NCBI GenBank assembly: GCA_948567375.1
Contig: OX419759.1
Coordinates: 2,767,303 to 2,831,302, forward strand
Source: Lunularia cruciata
Taxonomy: Eukaryota > Streptophyta > Marchantiopsida > Lunulariales > Lunulariaceae
Length of the DNA stretch: 64,000 bases
Direction of reading: 5' to 3'
The notes below the pieces were generated by a model, which had not been told where the DNA came from, ran no database searches, and worked only from the letters and a program-made list of their open reading frames with translations. Both the position numbers and the translations under genes were made by a program. This document shows positions 12,726-24,042 of the stretch, one piece after another. Each line of letters begins with the position of its first letter. The stretch's first letter is position 1.

Positions 12726-13451
12726 TGTAACACCATGAGCTAGCCATATGATCTAGATGTGAAATTTGGTTTGGTAACATCCAGAATGATGTTATGCATG
12801 ATGGTCAAAATAGATCAGATAGAAGTATCACCAAAAGAGTACTTCTACTAATAGAGCAGAAACTAAAATAGACTTGAGAACCTTAGAACCAATAGCTAGA
12901 CATATGATTTAAAGGTGAGAATTGGTTTGGTAACATCAAGAAAGATGTTACACATGATGGACTAAACAGATCAAAAAGAGATATCACCAAAAGGGGACTT
13001 CTACCAATAGAGTAGGAACCAAAATATGCCTGATCTTTGAAGGCAATTTTGGAGGTCTAAACGGATGAATTAGGCCTCATAAAATGTGCAGACCCCCCCT
13101 AATGGAATGTATATTGGCCTTCCCTTCCACTTGTTTTGTCTCATTGAGAGCTTTCCAACTGTACCTTATGTGATTTTGAGACTCTTACAAGAAGATTCTC
13201 TAAAAGATTCCTCAAGTCAGCTTGTTTGACCAACCAAATAGGACCTAGCCCGACATGTCACCCATCCAAGTAAGTAATCCAAGGGTGGAGTTTGATGACA
13301 TGTCACCTATCTGTGTGCCTAATCCTATGGTGGAGCTTCCTTGGAGGAGATCCTCTTCATCTATATAATAAGAGAAGGTGCTCCTTTGGGGCACCAAATG
13401 TTGAGTGTGTAATTTGTGTTTTCTCTCTTCTCTTATCCTCGGAATATTACA
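12726..13451 (+). mobile_element. Solo LTR, copy 1 (726 bp)
   Basis: It begins TGTAACA and ends ATTACA, the TG...CA ends of an LTR with inverted TGTAA/TTACA termini. It shares its whole length with the block at 15574-16314. Both copies contain a tandem duplication in the first half (unit about 156 bp, starting at 12745 and 12901). Both also have a TATA-like CTATATAATA at 13361 and the downstream motif AGAAGGTGCTCCTTTGGGG. The 5 bases before the element (GAACT) and after it (AAACT) match at 4 of 5, as expected for an aged target duplication around a solo LTR. No PBS, coding sequence or polypurine tract is attached. Confidence 0.65.
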
Positions 13452-15573
13452 AAACTTCACACTTAAACTTGATGTTATGCATTTGACATAGAGAAAATTG
13501 TGCAACTTGACCTACCTTTGCCACAAAATTTTCATCAAGTAGAATGTTGCTTGATCATATTATGGTGATAACATTGAAATGTAGTAGCTTGAGTTCAAAC
13601 TCAAGCATACAAATTTGTGTCTTTTGGTATTCTGAGTTCATAAACTCTCTCATACATGCAAAATTATGACAATTAAATATTATTTTCTTATCTTTTGCAA
13701 AGTAATCTCCCAAGTTGCCTATTGGAAATAAGGCACCTTTCCATTACTCCTATTCTTATTTCCTCTTGATCATCCTCTGCTTTTATTGGATTCTTTAGGA
13801 TTCTCCATCATCTTTTGACCATATATCCATTTTGTTGATAAGGAAGATTTGGATGATCATGCAACAACTAATTCATCTCAATAGATAAGAATTTTTTCTA
13901 CTTATATCTAATTGTACTCTTAATTCCTTTAAGTAATGCCATGTAGCTTTACAAATCTTGATACGTTGCTCATTGAGAACACAAGTTTGAGTGATACACT
14001 TGTTAAATCAAATTTATCTTCCAAAGATATTTGCTTGAAAGAATGAACTAAACGTTCTATAGGCACATATCCCAAATCTCTTATCAAAATAATGGCAAGC
14101 TCCTGTCACACTTAGCTCGGGCCATAGCGGTGACTATTTTAAACAAGTCATGTTGTGACATGACCTAGGCATACCTATACAAAACACAAAAGCACTACAT
14201 CTCAGCCAACATCTTCACACAAAGCACTTACCAATTCCACCTTTACATTTCACTTACATACCAAAGGACTGATCAGAAGAATACTTACCTTTGGCAAAGT
14301 AATAATCCTCCTCTTGTTGTCACAAATCAGTTGATAATTGATCAAATATTGTCCTTTCCTACTAACATAGGTTTTCCAATCGATAGTTGGTCTTAGTGCT
14401 AAAGGGAAAAGCGAGCCATCTGTTAATCACACACACACAACAAATCAATTTTTTGCAAAGATAAAAGAAATTCTTACTCTCTCTCTCTTCTATTCAGGCA
14501 ATCCACTTCCCTTCCCAAACAAGATAATATTGGAGTGATTATTATATTTGTAAAATGCACCCCCAAATTTATAATTTTCTTTTTACACATGCTCCATTTC
14601 CATGATGCTCAAATCAATCCAGAGCAATTGCAAGTTGTATACAAATTGGAGCATGATCTTTATTGAATTATCTTTTAAAACAATATGGTCTTTAATCTAA
14701 TCCACTAACATGGTTAAAGATAAAATATCCATACAAACAAGCTGTCTAAATGATAGAGGATTAGATCCATAAAAAATTTATGCATAAAATCATTGTAAGA
14801 TATGAGTTTACTCTTTTATGAAGAAATCTAGTTGAAGTAATAAATTCCCACCATTTCAATAGAAGTAGCACACTATCATATTCATCCTCATCCACACCAC
14901 TTCATTTGTCTTAATCTGAACTCATCTTGTTGTTAGCTCCCTTGTCTCCCATCCACCATTCATCATCATTATCCTTTATCCATTTTTCATCTAGTTGCAC
15001 TATCACATGTACTACACATCATATTATGCATTGCCCTTATAATTTTGTGTACCACTTCCATATGAGAACTCATCCAAGGCATACTAACAATATAGAAATT
15101 TAATTGCTCCAATGGCAAAAAAGAAATGCGCAAGAATTCTCTCAATATGTAGTATGAAAATCTGTACAATATGTCTAAGGCACCCGAGGAGAAAAGTGGA
15201 TATGAAAATCAAGAACCTTGAAAAATGATATGTGAAAGGCTCTCTATCCGGGTCAAAGGCACTCTGCTTTGGGAAGGTAAAATTAAAATAAAACTAAATG
15301 AAAAGCCATACTCCCAAGATTTTTGCATCAAACTATTTGTCTTGGTGAGAAACCATACTAGATTGATATACAAGACATGTACTCACTTCAATCACGCTTG
15401 GTATAATTGTAAATTCAAATTAAACCGAATCTCTTATGGAAGGTCCCATAACGGAACAAATCCTATGGGATGACCATATGATTTTATGGCTATAGAGGAA
15501 ACCCATAAGAAAAATTCATAAACCTCATCACACCTTATAATTATTCCCATCTATAACCATTCCCTAGATCTTT
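13452..15573. other. Gene-free DNA between the two solo LTRs
   Basis: 2.1 kb, AT-rich, with a short CACACACA run and a TCTCTCTC run near 14.43-14.49 kb. No gag/pol similarity is visible, which argues that the flanking LTRs are two separate insertions and not the ends of one element. Confidence 0.45.
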
Positions 15574-16314
15574 GTAACATCAATAGCTGCAAATATGATC
15601 TAGAGGTGAAATTTGGTTTGGTAATATTTGGAAGGATGTTATACATGATGGACTAAATAGATCATATAGAGGTATCACTAAAATAGTACTTTTACAAATA
15701 GAGTAGAAATCAAAATGTACTTGGAAACCTTAGAACCAATAGCAAGACATATGATGTAGCGGTAAAATTTGGTTTGGTAATATCTAGAAGGATGGTACAC
15801 ATGATGGACAAAGTAGATTAGATAGAGGTATCACCAAAAGAGTACTTATACTAATAGAGTAGAAACCAAAATATACTTGAAAAATTCAAAGGCAATTTTG
15901 GAGGATTAAACATATGGATTAGACCTCAAAAATATGCAAATTCACCCCATCCCAACCCAAATGAAGGAAAGACTGGCCTTCCCTCTCCCAGGCTTGTCTC
16001 AACGAGAACTTTCCAATGATACCTCATCCATATAATTTTGAGATTCTTATAGAAAGATTCCCTTTGGTAAAAACCTATTTGACTAGCCAGATAGAACAAG
16101 GACTGATAGGTCACCCATCCATGTAGTTAATCCAAGGATGGAACTCGTTGATAGATCAGCCATCCATGTAGCTAATCCAAGGGTGGAGCTTCCTTGGAGT
16201 GGATCGTCTTTGACTATATAATAAAGAGAAGGTGCTCCTTTGGGGTATCAAAGTTTTGAGTGTAAAACTTGTGTTTTCTCTTTTGTGTCTCTCTATTATC
16301 CTCGGAACATTACA
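15574..16314 (+). mobile_element. Solo LTR, copy 2 (741 bp)
   Basis: Same family and orientation as 12726-13451. It begins TGTAACA, ends CATTACA, has an internal duplication of about 155 bp (units starting near 15594 and 15749) and a TATA-like CTATATAATA near 16214. It is flanked by ATCTT and ATCTC (4 of 5 match), consistent with its own target duplication. Confidence 0.65.
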
Positions 16315-17800
16315 ATCTCACATAACAATTTCTATTAAACCTCATAAAATTTTTTATGGAATATTTATGAGGTTCTGTGAACCAATATTTGAACCCTACA
16401 ATGCACATTGTCCAATTTGTTCTCTTTTCTCTTTTCCTTTGTTATATTTAATGGCAATAGAACAAATTCAATTGCTTGCATCAATAAACCACCCTTTTCT
16501 TTGAAAAAGAAGAACAACCCTTGCAAGGTATCTCATCGATCCGTCATATTGGTTATCAACACCCATGCAAATCATAAGAGTAGAGAGTAGATTTAGGATG
16601 TTCTTTTGTAATTTTCATAGTAGATATGTTTAACTATACAATAAATAATCTTGGGTAGGTGGTGTTGAGCCCACATAAGGCATTTCTATTGCTAACGCAT
16701 GTGAAATTTTATGATTGATGACAAATAGAACTGGAGCAAAGATAAAATAAATATGAAAAATTACAGAAGATTGAAAGAAGAGAATTCTGAAGGTTAGATT
16801 ATTCTATCCTCGGACAATCTTTGAAAGTGCACTCATAAATAAGAAACATAAATTTTGTACTTTCACTATCACCTATTATCATTACCGTTTAGTGAGAAAG
16901 GTGTATATGCTGCAATAAGACAAGAATTGCAAACTGGTTAATGATTTTTGTTTTATTTAAAATGTTTTAGATTTAAATTTTATGGAAGTTGAATATAGCT
17001 TGCTCGATACAGGTCTTGTCGTAGCTATTTTTCTTAATTTTCACCCAGCAGTAAATAATTTAATAATTTATAAAGTTTTAGCAATAGATTGATATCAAAT
17101 AAGTGACGAAATCACATGTGATTCGTTAAAAAAATTTAAAAAAATCACCCATGATCAATGTCACAAAAGAAGAATACATCTGATATATACAATTCGCGAA
17201 AGTTAGTAGATTTGCTCATGTCTTACTTTGTAACATCTTTGACTTTCAATAATTTAATCTTCTTGTAGATTAGAGTGTCTCGAACTGTACAGTACTTGAT
17301 CGACTTCCTTGCTAACTCGATATGTAATTGAACCCATACTGGACCGAATAATATCCTGATCTGATACCCATTTCTTATGATGTCCATCTGTCGAGTCGTA
17401 AGGTGTTTATAATCCAGGCATATTTCATACACACATAGAATGTACATAATTGTTTCCATTGTAGATAATAGGGTATGCTCCCGGTACAAGAGATGTTGAG
17501 AAATAGCTTTCTTTTACCCCAAGGACATTATCTTGGTTAGTAATCAGTGGATGAAACTAACAGACTGTTAAGCAAATAACGTGCTGACTAAACAATCAAC
17601 CGAAGATAATGCAAATATAATTGCTTCTGGAAATCTACAGCGGAAATATAAACCTAACGTCTAGAAAACATTTTTTCATGACTTTCTTTATTGTATCACC
17701 TTGCAAGCCGTGGAAATAATTAAACTTCTACCATAATATACATTAAATTGGGTAAATTTACTTAAATTTGCTAAACTGTTCTAACTTTTCCTATGCCGCC
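16315..17800. other. AT-rich gene-free DNA
   Basis: No supported coding exon. The minus ORF at 17223-17489 has no recognisable domain. Confidence 0.4.
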
Positions 17801-17978
17801 GGCGAGGAATGAAGGGGAACTCCATTGCCGACCTGTGTTTAGTGATACGATTAACGATCTAAAGTACATTAAGCACTGACAGAGCAGAACGGCTTTAGTT
17901 ATCACCTCACTCTCAAACCTCCGATCGACGGACGAGAGACGACTAAATTATCACGGACCCTTAAACCACGGCCCTCCC

Positions 17979-18002
17979 TTTCCCGCCTACCCTTTTCCCG
18001 CC
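17979..18002 (+). promoter_or_regulatory. Two E2F-type sites upstream of the POLA2 homologue
   Basis: TTTCCCGCC occurs at 17979-17987 and again at 17994-18002, start-to-start 15 bp. A weaker TTTCCCGG variant follows near 18057. The sites lie about 410-430 bp before the ATG, within the locally GC-rich stretch 17.8-18.25 kb. TTTSSCGC-type E2F/DP sites are known to drive S-phase genes in plants, including DNA replication factors, so their presence here fits the gene downstream. Occupancy is inferred. Confidence 0.65.
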
Positions 18003-18407
18003 ATGTCTTCTCTGTTCAACATTCATACAACACCACCCGGGCTCCGCATGAGTTAGGTTTCCCGGCAAGTCATTACCGGCCAATTCACCCGCGCTAAGGG
18101 GAACTCCTCCGGGTTCAGCCGGCACTTGCTGACCGGTAAGGTCCACCGCGAAGTTTTTGTCGGCAGCAAGTCCGTCTGCGCTGCAGAACAGCAATGTGAT
18201 CGTTGTGTTGGTGTGTGTGAATGAGAGGGGAACGGGTATCAGCCGAATTTGCCCGGGGGTTTATCGAATTCGTTGTGTGTTTGTCTTCGTCCAGCGTTGA
18301 ATTGGATTTGTGTGTGTACGTGGTGGGTTTTAGTTTTGAAAATGCGAAGTTTTACAGTCTTGTGAAGTTCAACGTTTGCGCCTTATTTGTTCTGGTGGCG
18401 ACGCGCC

Positions 18408-21400
18408 ATGGAGGATGCTCTGCGGGAAGAGTTTGAGGACGCGAATTTCACTCTCGAGGATGACAGTGTGCTCGAGCAATGTGAGTCATTGCCTCCTTAT
18501 TTCTCCTCAACGTCGTGCACAGGTTGTTGCAGATTGATGATCTCACACCGTGTGAGAATGAAATGTCTGTTAGAATCACTCTTTAAATGGAAAGTCTTGA
18601 AAGATGCCTGAGTAGTTATCACTAAGGCCGTGAATGAGCGCCGTACCCCCAATTTTTCCAGTTTGTTGTAGTTCATGCAGCTTAATGTGCTTAGTTTTGC
18701 CTTATGGACGTAGAACTGGAAATGTCCCTGAAGCTGTTGGTCTGTTGCTGCACTGGATAAGGTTGGGTAGTCTTGATGGCAGGATTATATGGATTGATTT
18801 GATATTATGTATCTGTTGTTCAAATTTTAGGCGCAGCGATGTGTGTCACCTATTCGCTTAAGCCGTCGGACCTTGTGTCCAGCTGGGAGGTTTTTTATCT
18901 CAACAGGTACTCTGTCACATTCAATCCGTCTTCTCGCTACTTCCGATGATGTTTATTTGTTGGTATGATTTGCCTAACTTTGTTGCTTTTTATTACCAGT
19001 TCTGTCCGGATGGGAAATGATTTGCGATGTACCTGTTTGAGAGAGCTTTCTGTTCAAAGTTACCGCCGCATCGATCAGTTTCTTGCCCTTGTTCGCTGAA
19101 GTGGAGCTTCCGTTACCCTGCCAGAGTGCTACAATGCCAAAGTTACTGATGAGCTACTGTAGATGTGGATGATATGAGTGCGAGAAGCAGAAGAGTTCTT
19201 TCATGGACTGGGAGATTAATTGGTTAGATCCTGGGTTGACTATGCGCAGGCAAATGAGTGATGGTCAAGTCTCAACCGCGGTCATTCCGAAATTCAGATC
19301 TTTCTTACAAGAAGAGCAGCGAGAGGCCCTCCGCTCCAAATCTACCGGGGGATTGCACTCCTTTTCTACAATTGATGATGTCGACATGTAAGACTACTTT
19401 ACCTCCTAACCTGAAATATTCAGTCCTGAACTGTGAGCGCAAGGTTTGAGTGCGAATTTCCCTCCTGAATTCTGCAATACATAATGCATTTAACTGGGTG
19501 ATAATTCTAGGTTGTTGAAGGACGACGATGGTGATCTAGAACTTCAAGAAACCCCCCCTAGCCTCCGTTCGTTTTCCAAGAGAAACCTCTCGCCTGGAGC
19601 CACAAGGAAGGTTAAATTGGAGGCGGACTTTAGTTCTTTAATTGCTCCGAAAACACCAAAAACTCCAGCTGGTCCAACAGGTAAGTTCTCTAGCGAGGGG
19701 CCTCGACCAAGGCCTGAAGATAGTCCAGTTACCCCCTTCGCTCGGAGGACAAATAAGTGCTCTGTCCAGACTTCCTTCAACCCCGAGTTGGAGGAGCCAA
19801 GCGAGGAGAAAACCGAGGTGGACTCTGAAGATGACATCGTGAGACGACTCCGCCCCATAGAGCGCTGTCAAGTGGACGTCTTGAACCCGTTTCCTAAAGC
19901 AGGGTGCCGTTTCATGTTCGATCGAGTGGAAGATAGAGTAAGTGGTCCTTGCCTGGTAGTGTTTTATCGTGGTTACTTCCATGGTCTCGTTCATTACAAC
20001 ATAAAGAGCTACAATGTATGTCTCCATTGCTTCCAATCTTTATCAGGGTTGTCTAATGTTACAAGAACGTGGAACATATTTCTGCCTGATCCGTCCAACT
20101 TACGTAGTCTGTGATGACTCGGCAGTTCCTCGCTGTGGAGAAGAGAATCAAGAACTTTGCAGAGGATCTTGCCACTAGCGAACAGTGTAGAGTTACACAC
20201 AATGGTGCCGTAGCTTCACAGGTGAGCCTTTGGCATCAATGAAGTCTGCAGCAGGTTCTTGTCTCTCAACTGTGATTATGAATACTTAAGTTTGTAAATT
20301 ATATGTTGAAAAGTTAACAATCGACAATATGTCCCATCTCAATTTCCACTTGCTGCCTGTACACAGGAACAAATCATGGTAGTTGGAAGGATCTGCTGTG
20401 ATGGTGAGGGTCATCTGAACGACAAGTCTGTCCTGCTCGAAGGAAGGTACGGGCTTCACATGTCTAATGTTGCATGCAGTTGCTCCTCCTAACTGGCAGT
20501 ACTACATTCAAAACAGAGTTTGTGAGTTATGAGGGGGGGCTTTACAACTGATTCCTGATTGGCTTATGAAGCGCAGGGCACAACACTGCGGTACGAGGTC
20601 TCCCTTATACGATCAATAGTAGGTGCCTCTGCAAAAATGTCTGATCTTTAATTTTGTGCAGTGTGGAGTTTTCTGGCGGACAAAGAGTGCGACTTGATCT
20701 CCGCAATGTACCTCAACTTTCGCTGTTTCCAGGCCAGGTACGTTTCTACAGTTAAACTTTTGCTCAAATTTTCTTAAAAGACATCGTACATGATCCCAGT
20801 AGCTTGGTACTGTGGTGTGCCATTCCGAGACTTCTGAGCACAAAGTTGCTTGACAATCTAATCTAGAGATAGTCCGAGCGAGACACAGTCTAGTTGCACT
20901 ATCACTTTCTTGCAGTACCAGGATGACAATGCGCCACTCGGCCTTCTTGACAGCAAGTACTTATCTATGAATTAAGCTTTGTAATGAAGACAAGGCAGGT
21001 ACTGAGTCCCGCCTGATCACAGAACGCAACGACTTGCGAGCAGTTTTATGGGAGCTCATAAACTACTCACCTGCTCGTACAGGTGGTTGGTGTCGAGGGC
21101 CAGAATCCAAGTGGGCATTGTCTGGTGGCATCCCGTCTGGTAGAAGCTATTCCTTGTCCAGCTAGGCCCGATCCATCTGAGCACCAAGAACCTGTATCGA
21201 AAAGGAGAGAACTTTCTCAAAATGAAGACCAGGAAATGCAACCTACCATTCAACATGCTGTCACTCTTGTAAAGCTCTAAACCTCCGAACTCTTCTTTCT
21301 CTACTCTTTTATCCTCCATAAGTTGCAACGTCCGTCTTTCTTTCTTGATTGAACATTATTTCACTTTCTTCTGGAGTTCGATTCAATTCACTGCTTCTCT

Positions 21401-23408
21401 ATCTCAAATGGATGTCTCCGCCCGCACCTTGTGTTGTGGGAAACTCACAGTCCAGTCTTAGCCTTCATAGAATCCTGAAGAGGAACTTTCTTGGCATTGT
21501 CGATCACTCCTTTGCTACAGGTGACGGCAGCCGGGCCATATACAGCAAATGACAACCTCTTTTATGAGCCCTTGATTGACCTTCTCGCCTATGCTCGAAG
21601 GAAACGCCCACGGCTCCTCTTACTGGTACGCTCCTTATCGATTTTGATCGAAGTCTCATTGTACTAGTTTATTTGGTCATCTGCATGGAAGTGGCTCTGT
21701 ATTTTTGCTGGCTTCCAAAGCCCTCCAATTGAAAGTAGTCTGTTACAAATCGTATGTAGATGAGAGGTCACTCTACCCTGTTACCTTCGGCTCACACGCC
21801 TTGCACGAATTGAAGAGGAATTGAAGAAATTACTAACGATCAGCCCTGTGAACGAACTTGTAGGTTGGACCTTTCGTAGATTGCGATCATCCGATGATAA
21901 AACAAGGACTTGTGGATCGCACTTATGATCAGATCTTCAAGGAGGAAATAAAAACTCGGGTAATTAGTCCTCTCTGACACTAGCACTACTTGGCAATCTA
22001 AACCAGTCGACACTCGTTTTCTGCTGATTTGCTCCCATGCTTGTGGATTTGTAGATATATAAAACATTTGGACAACACACTAAGGAGGACTGGACTAAGA
22101 TTCTTTGTCGTTAAATATGTCAATGCAGATTGAAGACTATTGTCAAGAAATGGGAGAAGGTGCAAGGGTGTTGCTAGTTCCATCTACTCGGGATGCGCAT
22201 CATGATAGCGTCTTCCCTCAGGTACTTTCCTCATGACTAACTAGAATCTCTTCCACCAGCAAAAAGTTACATTGGAGGATAATGACCTTTGTCTCTCTTC
22301 TAGATAAATGCTGACCTCTTCTCGATGACTGCTTATTGACATGACAATTTTGTGATTTACAGCCACCACTTCACAAAGGAGGTTTCGAGGACCAGGACGA
22401 CCAGGTAAAGGGAACAGTCTTCCTCAACCTCCAATAGATAGACTGTTCTCGTCTTTAATCCTCAAACTTAACTTCCGATACCAGCAAGACTTTGAATCCC
22501 GTTTCAAGGGACATATTCATGAAGAAACACGAAATGAAAATGTGCAGCTCAGTCCTAATATTCATCGCACTTGCTTCAGATATCCCTTCTCGGGAACCCG
22601 AACGTGGTCCGCTGTGATGATGTTACTCTAGGATGTTGCTCCATGGATGTGCTACGGCATCTGAGTGGTGAAGAGATGTTCCGCGTACCAGGTGGCACAG
22701 CCAGTGATCGCATGACACGGCTCGCGTCACACATCATAGGTCAACGGAGGTCTGTTATTCATCTGCTCTTCTATTGCTTCTACGCCCAACCAGCTCTGAA
22801 TTACTCAACTGGGCTTGATAAGTAATCTCAGAGAAGTTCATTTGGCTCTTCGACGGACTAATCTATTCCAACTTGCGCTTGCAGTTTCTATCCTCTTTTT
22901 CCACCACCGCAGGGAACCTTGTTGGATCTATCTCTCTGTCCCGCGGCCTTATCGATTAGTCAGATACCAGAGATTCTCATCCTGCCCTCTGATCTTGCTC
23001 CTTTCGTCAAGGTACCTCATCGTATCTCATACACGCTTGTGTACTTGCAGTGTTTGTGGTGTAAATATAGATTCCCAAATGCTCCTTTAATATCGAGATG
23101 TTTGTGTCGATCTGATTTCTCCGGTTTGGCCGACGAAATTGTAAAAGAGCGATCTACTGTGGATGCAGGTCCTGTCACTGCCCTCAAAACAGAAGTCGGA
23201 TTCGGGAGTTGGAACAGAACCTGGAGAGGCCAACTTAAAGTTCGAGCAAACAATCAGATGTCTATGCATAAATCCTGGCAGGCTCACGAAGGGCAACTCC
23301 GGGGGCACATTTTCAGAACTGCTGGTCTTACCAGACACGACTACTTCAGAAGGATATGAAGCACCACCCGTGAGCTCCCGAAGCAAAGTCGTAATCAGGC
23401 GCATCTAA
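18408..23408 (+). CDS. POLA2: DNA polymerase alpha subunit B (primase-polymerase alpha regulatory subunit)
   Basis: I place 16 exons with continuous phase: 18408-18480, 18831-18906, 19042-19077 (or from 19000), 19250-19387, 19511-19937, 20126-20221, 20367-20446, 20662-20737, 21083-21268, 21521-21625, 21864-21959, 22129-22221, 22363-22404, 22580-22749, 22885-23011 and 23169-23408. This gives about 686 residues. The N-terminal part starts MEDALREEFEDANF and includes KPSDLVSSWEVFYLNR, followed by a low-complexity linker. From about residue 251 comes the OB-fold region (FLAVEKRIKNFAE, then VGRICCDGEGHLNDKSVLLEG and LDLRNVP). From about residue 397 comes the inactive calcineurin-like phosphoesterase domain (VTAAGPYTANDNLFYEPL, LLLLVGPFVDCDHP, ISLLGNPNV, PEILILPSDLAPFVK, CINPGRLTKGNSGGTFSEL). 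The protein tethers primase to the catalytic subunit during replication initiation in the nucleus. It is somewhat longer than usual, partly through a charged insertion in the 21083-21268 exon. Exons 3 and 4 are the least certain. Confidence 0.92.
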
Positions 23409-24042
23409 CCCGGTCTCAACATATGTAGTCAGCTGCTGCTTACATGTACTCTGAATTGCGGAGTACATCGCCTTCACATATCTGGCCCTCTCCATTAAAG
23501 TCCTCCTTGTTTGGGGTCGACGTAGCAGCTAGAAGAGGAACCTCCAAAAGCAATTATATAAAACACAGGAGCTCGAAGAATGCAGGCATTCAGGCCTAGA
23601 TTTTTCTGTAAGAAAAGCTCGTGACTGATTCAAAGTTCCCATGTACAATTACTAAGTAAAAGTTACTTTCCCATTTCTTCTTTAGTGTCAAAATGAATCG
23701 TGATTACCGACCGAAAATGCTTGTCTGTGCATGGAACGTCGGGTTCTCTTGCGGGTTCCATCTCGATGATTAAGGATGTTAATATCTGCACCAAAAGGTG
23801 GGTGTTAGCACGAACACGTTTTTCTAAGTTTAGTCAATCGGGTCTGCCACGATTCATTCTCCTCAAGTTTTTGTCCTGTACGTCCCAGTGGTGATTCAAA
23901 GAGCGGTTTAGATTCTCTTCTTTTTACTAAAGTGAGCGACCCTCAACCCGCTGCTTTTCGAACTCGCAGGAAGTGCTCTACAGTTGAGAATTGGCCCTCG
24001 ACCCCTCGGAGCACAGTAGAGCGAGCAGTCGAGTCGTCAGCT
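23409..24042. other. Intergenic: 3' side of POLA2 and 5' side of the DUF3082-like gene
   Basis: No coding exon recognised. The frame of the next gene is open upstream to 23932, but no ATG occurs before 24043. Confidence 0.4.

Noticed and set aside
12726-16314. One LTR retrotransposon with 12726-13451 and 15574-16314 as its LTR pair
   Set aside because: No primer site, polypurine tract or pol in between, and each repeat has its own near-matching 5-bp flanks.
4780-16420. Weak similarity between AT-rich blocks near 4.8 kb, 15.4 kb (inverted) and 16.35 kb as a MITE family
   Set aside because: Shared words such as TTATGGGA and ATAAATTATAAGG are short and low-complexity. No terminal repeats or target duplications found.
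17961-18194. Minus-strand 77-codon GC-rich ORF before POLA2
   Set aside because: It overlaps the presumed promoter with the E2F sites, has no domain, and is explained by local GC richness.
22485-22579. Extra POLA2 exon starting CAAGACTTTGAATCC
   Set aside because: It cannot be joined in phase to the ISLLGNP exon with a usable intron. Direct joining of 22404 to 22580 keeps frame and family spacing.
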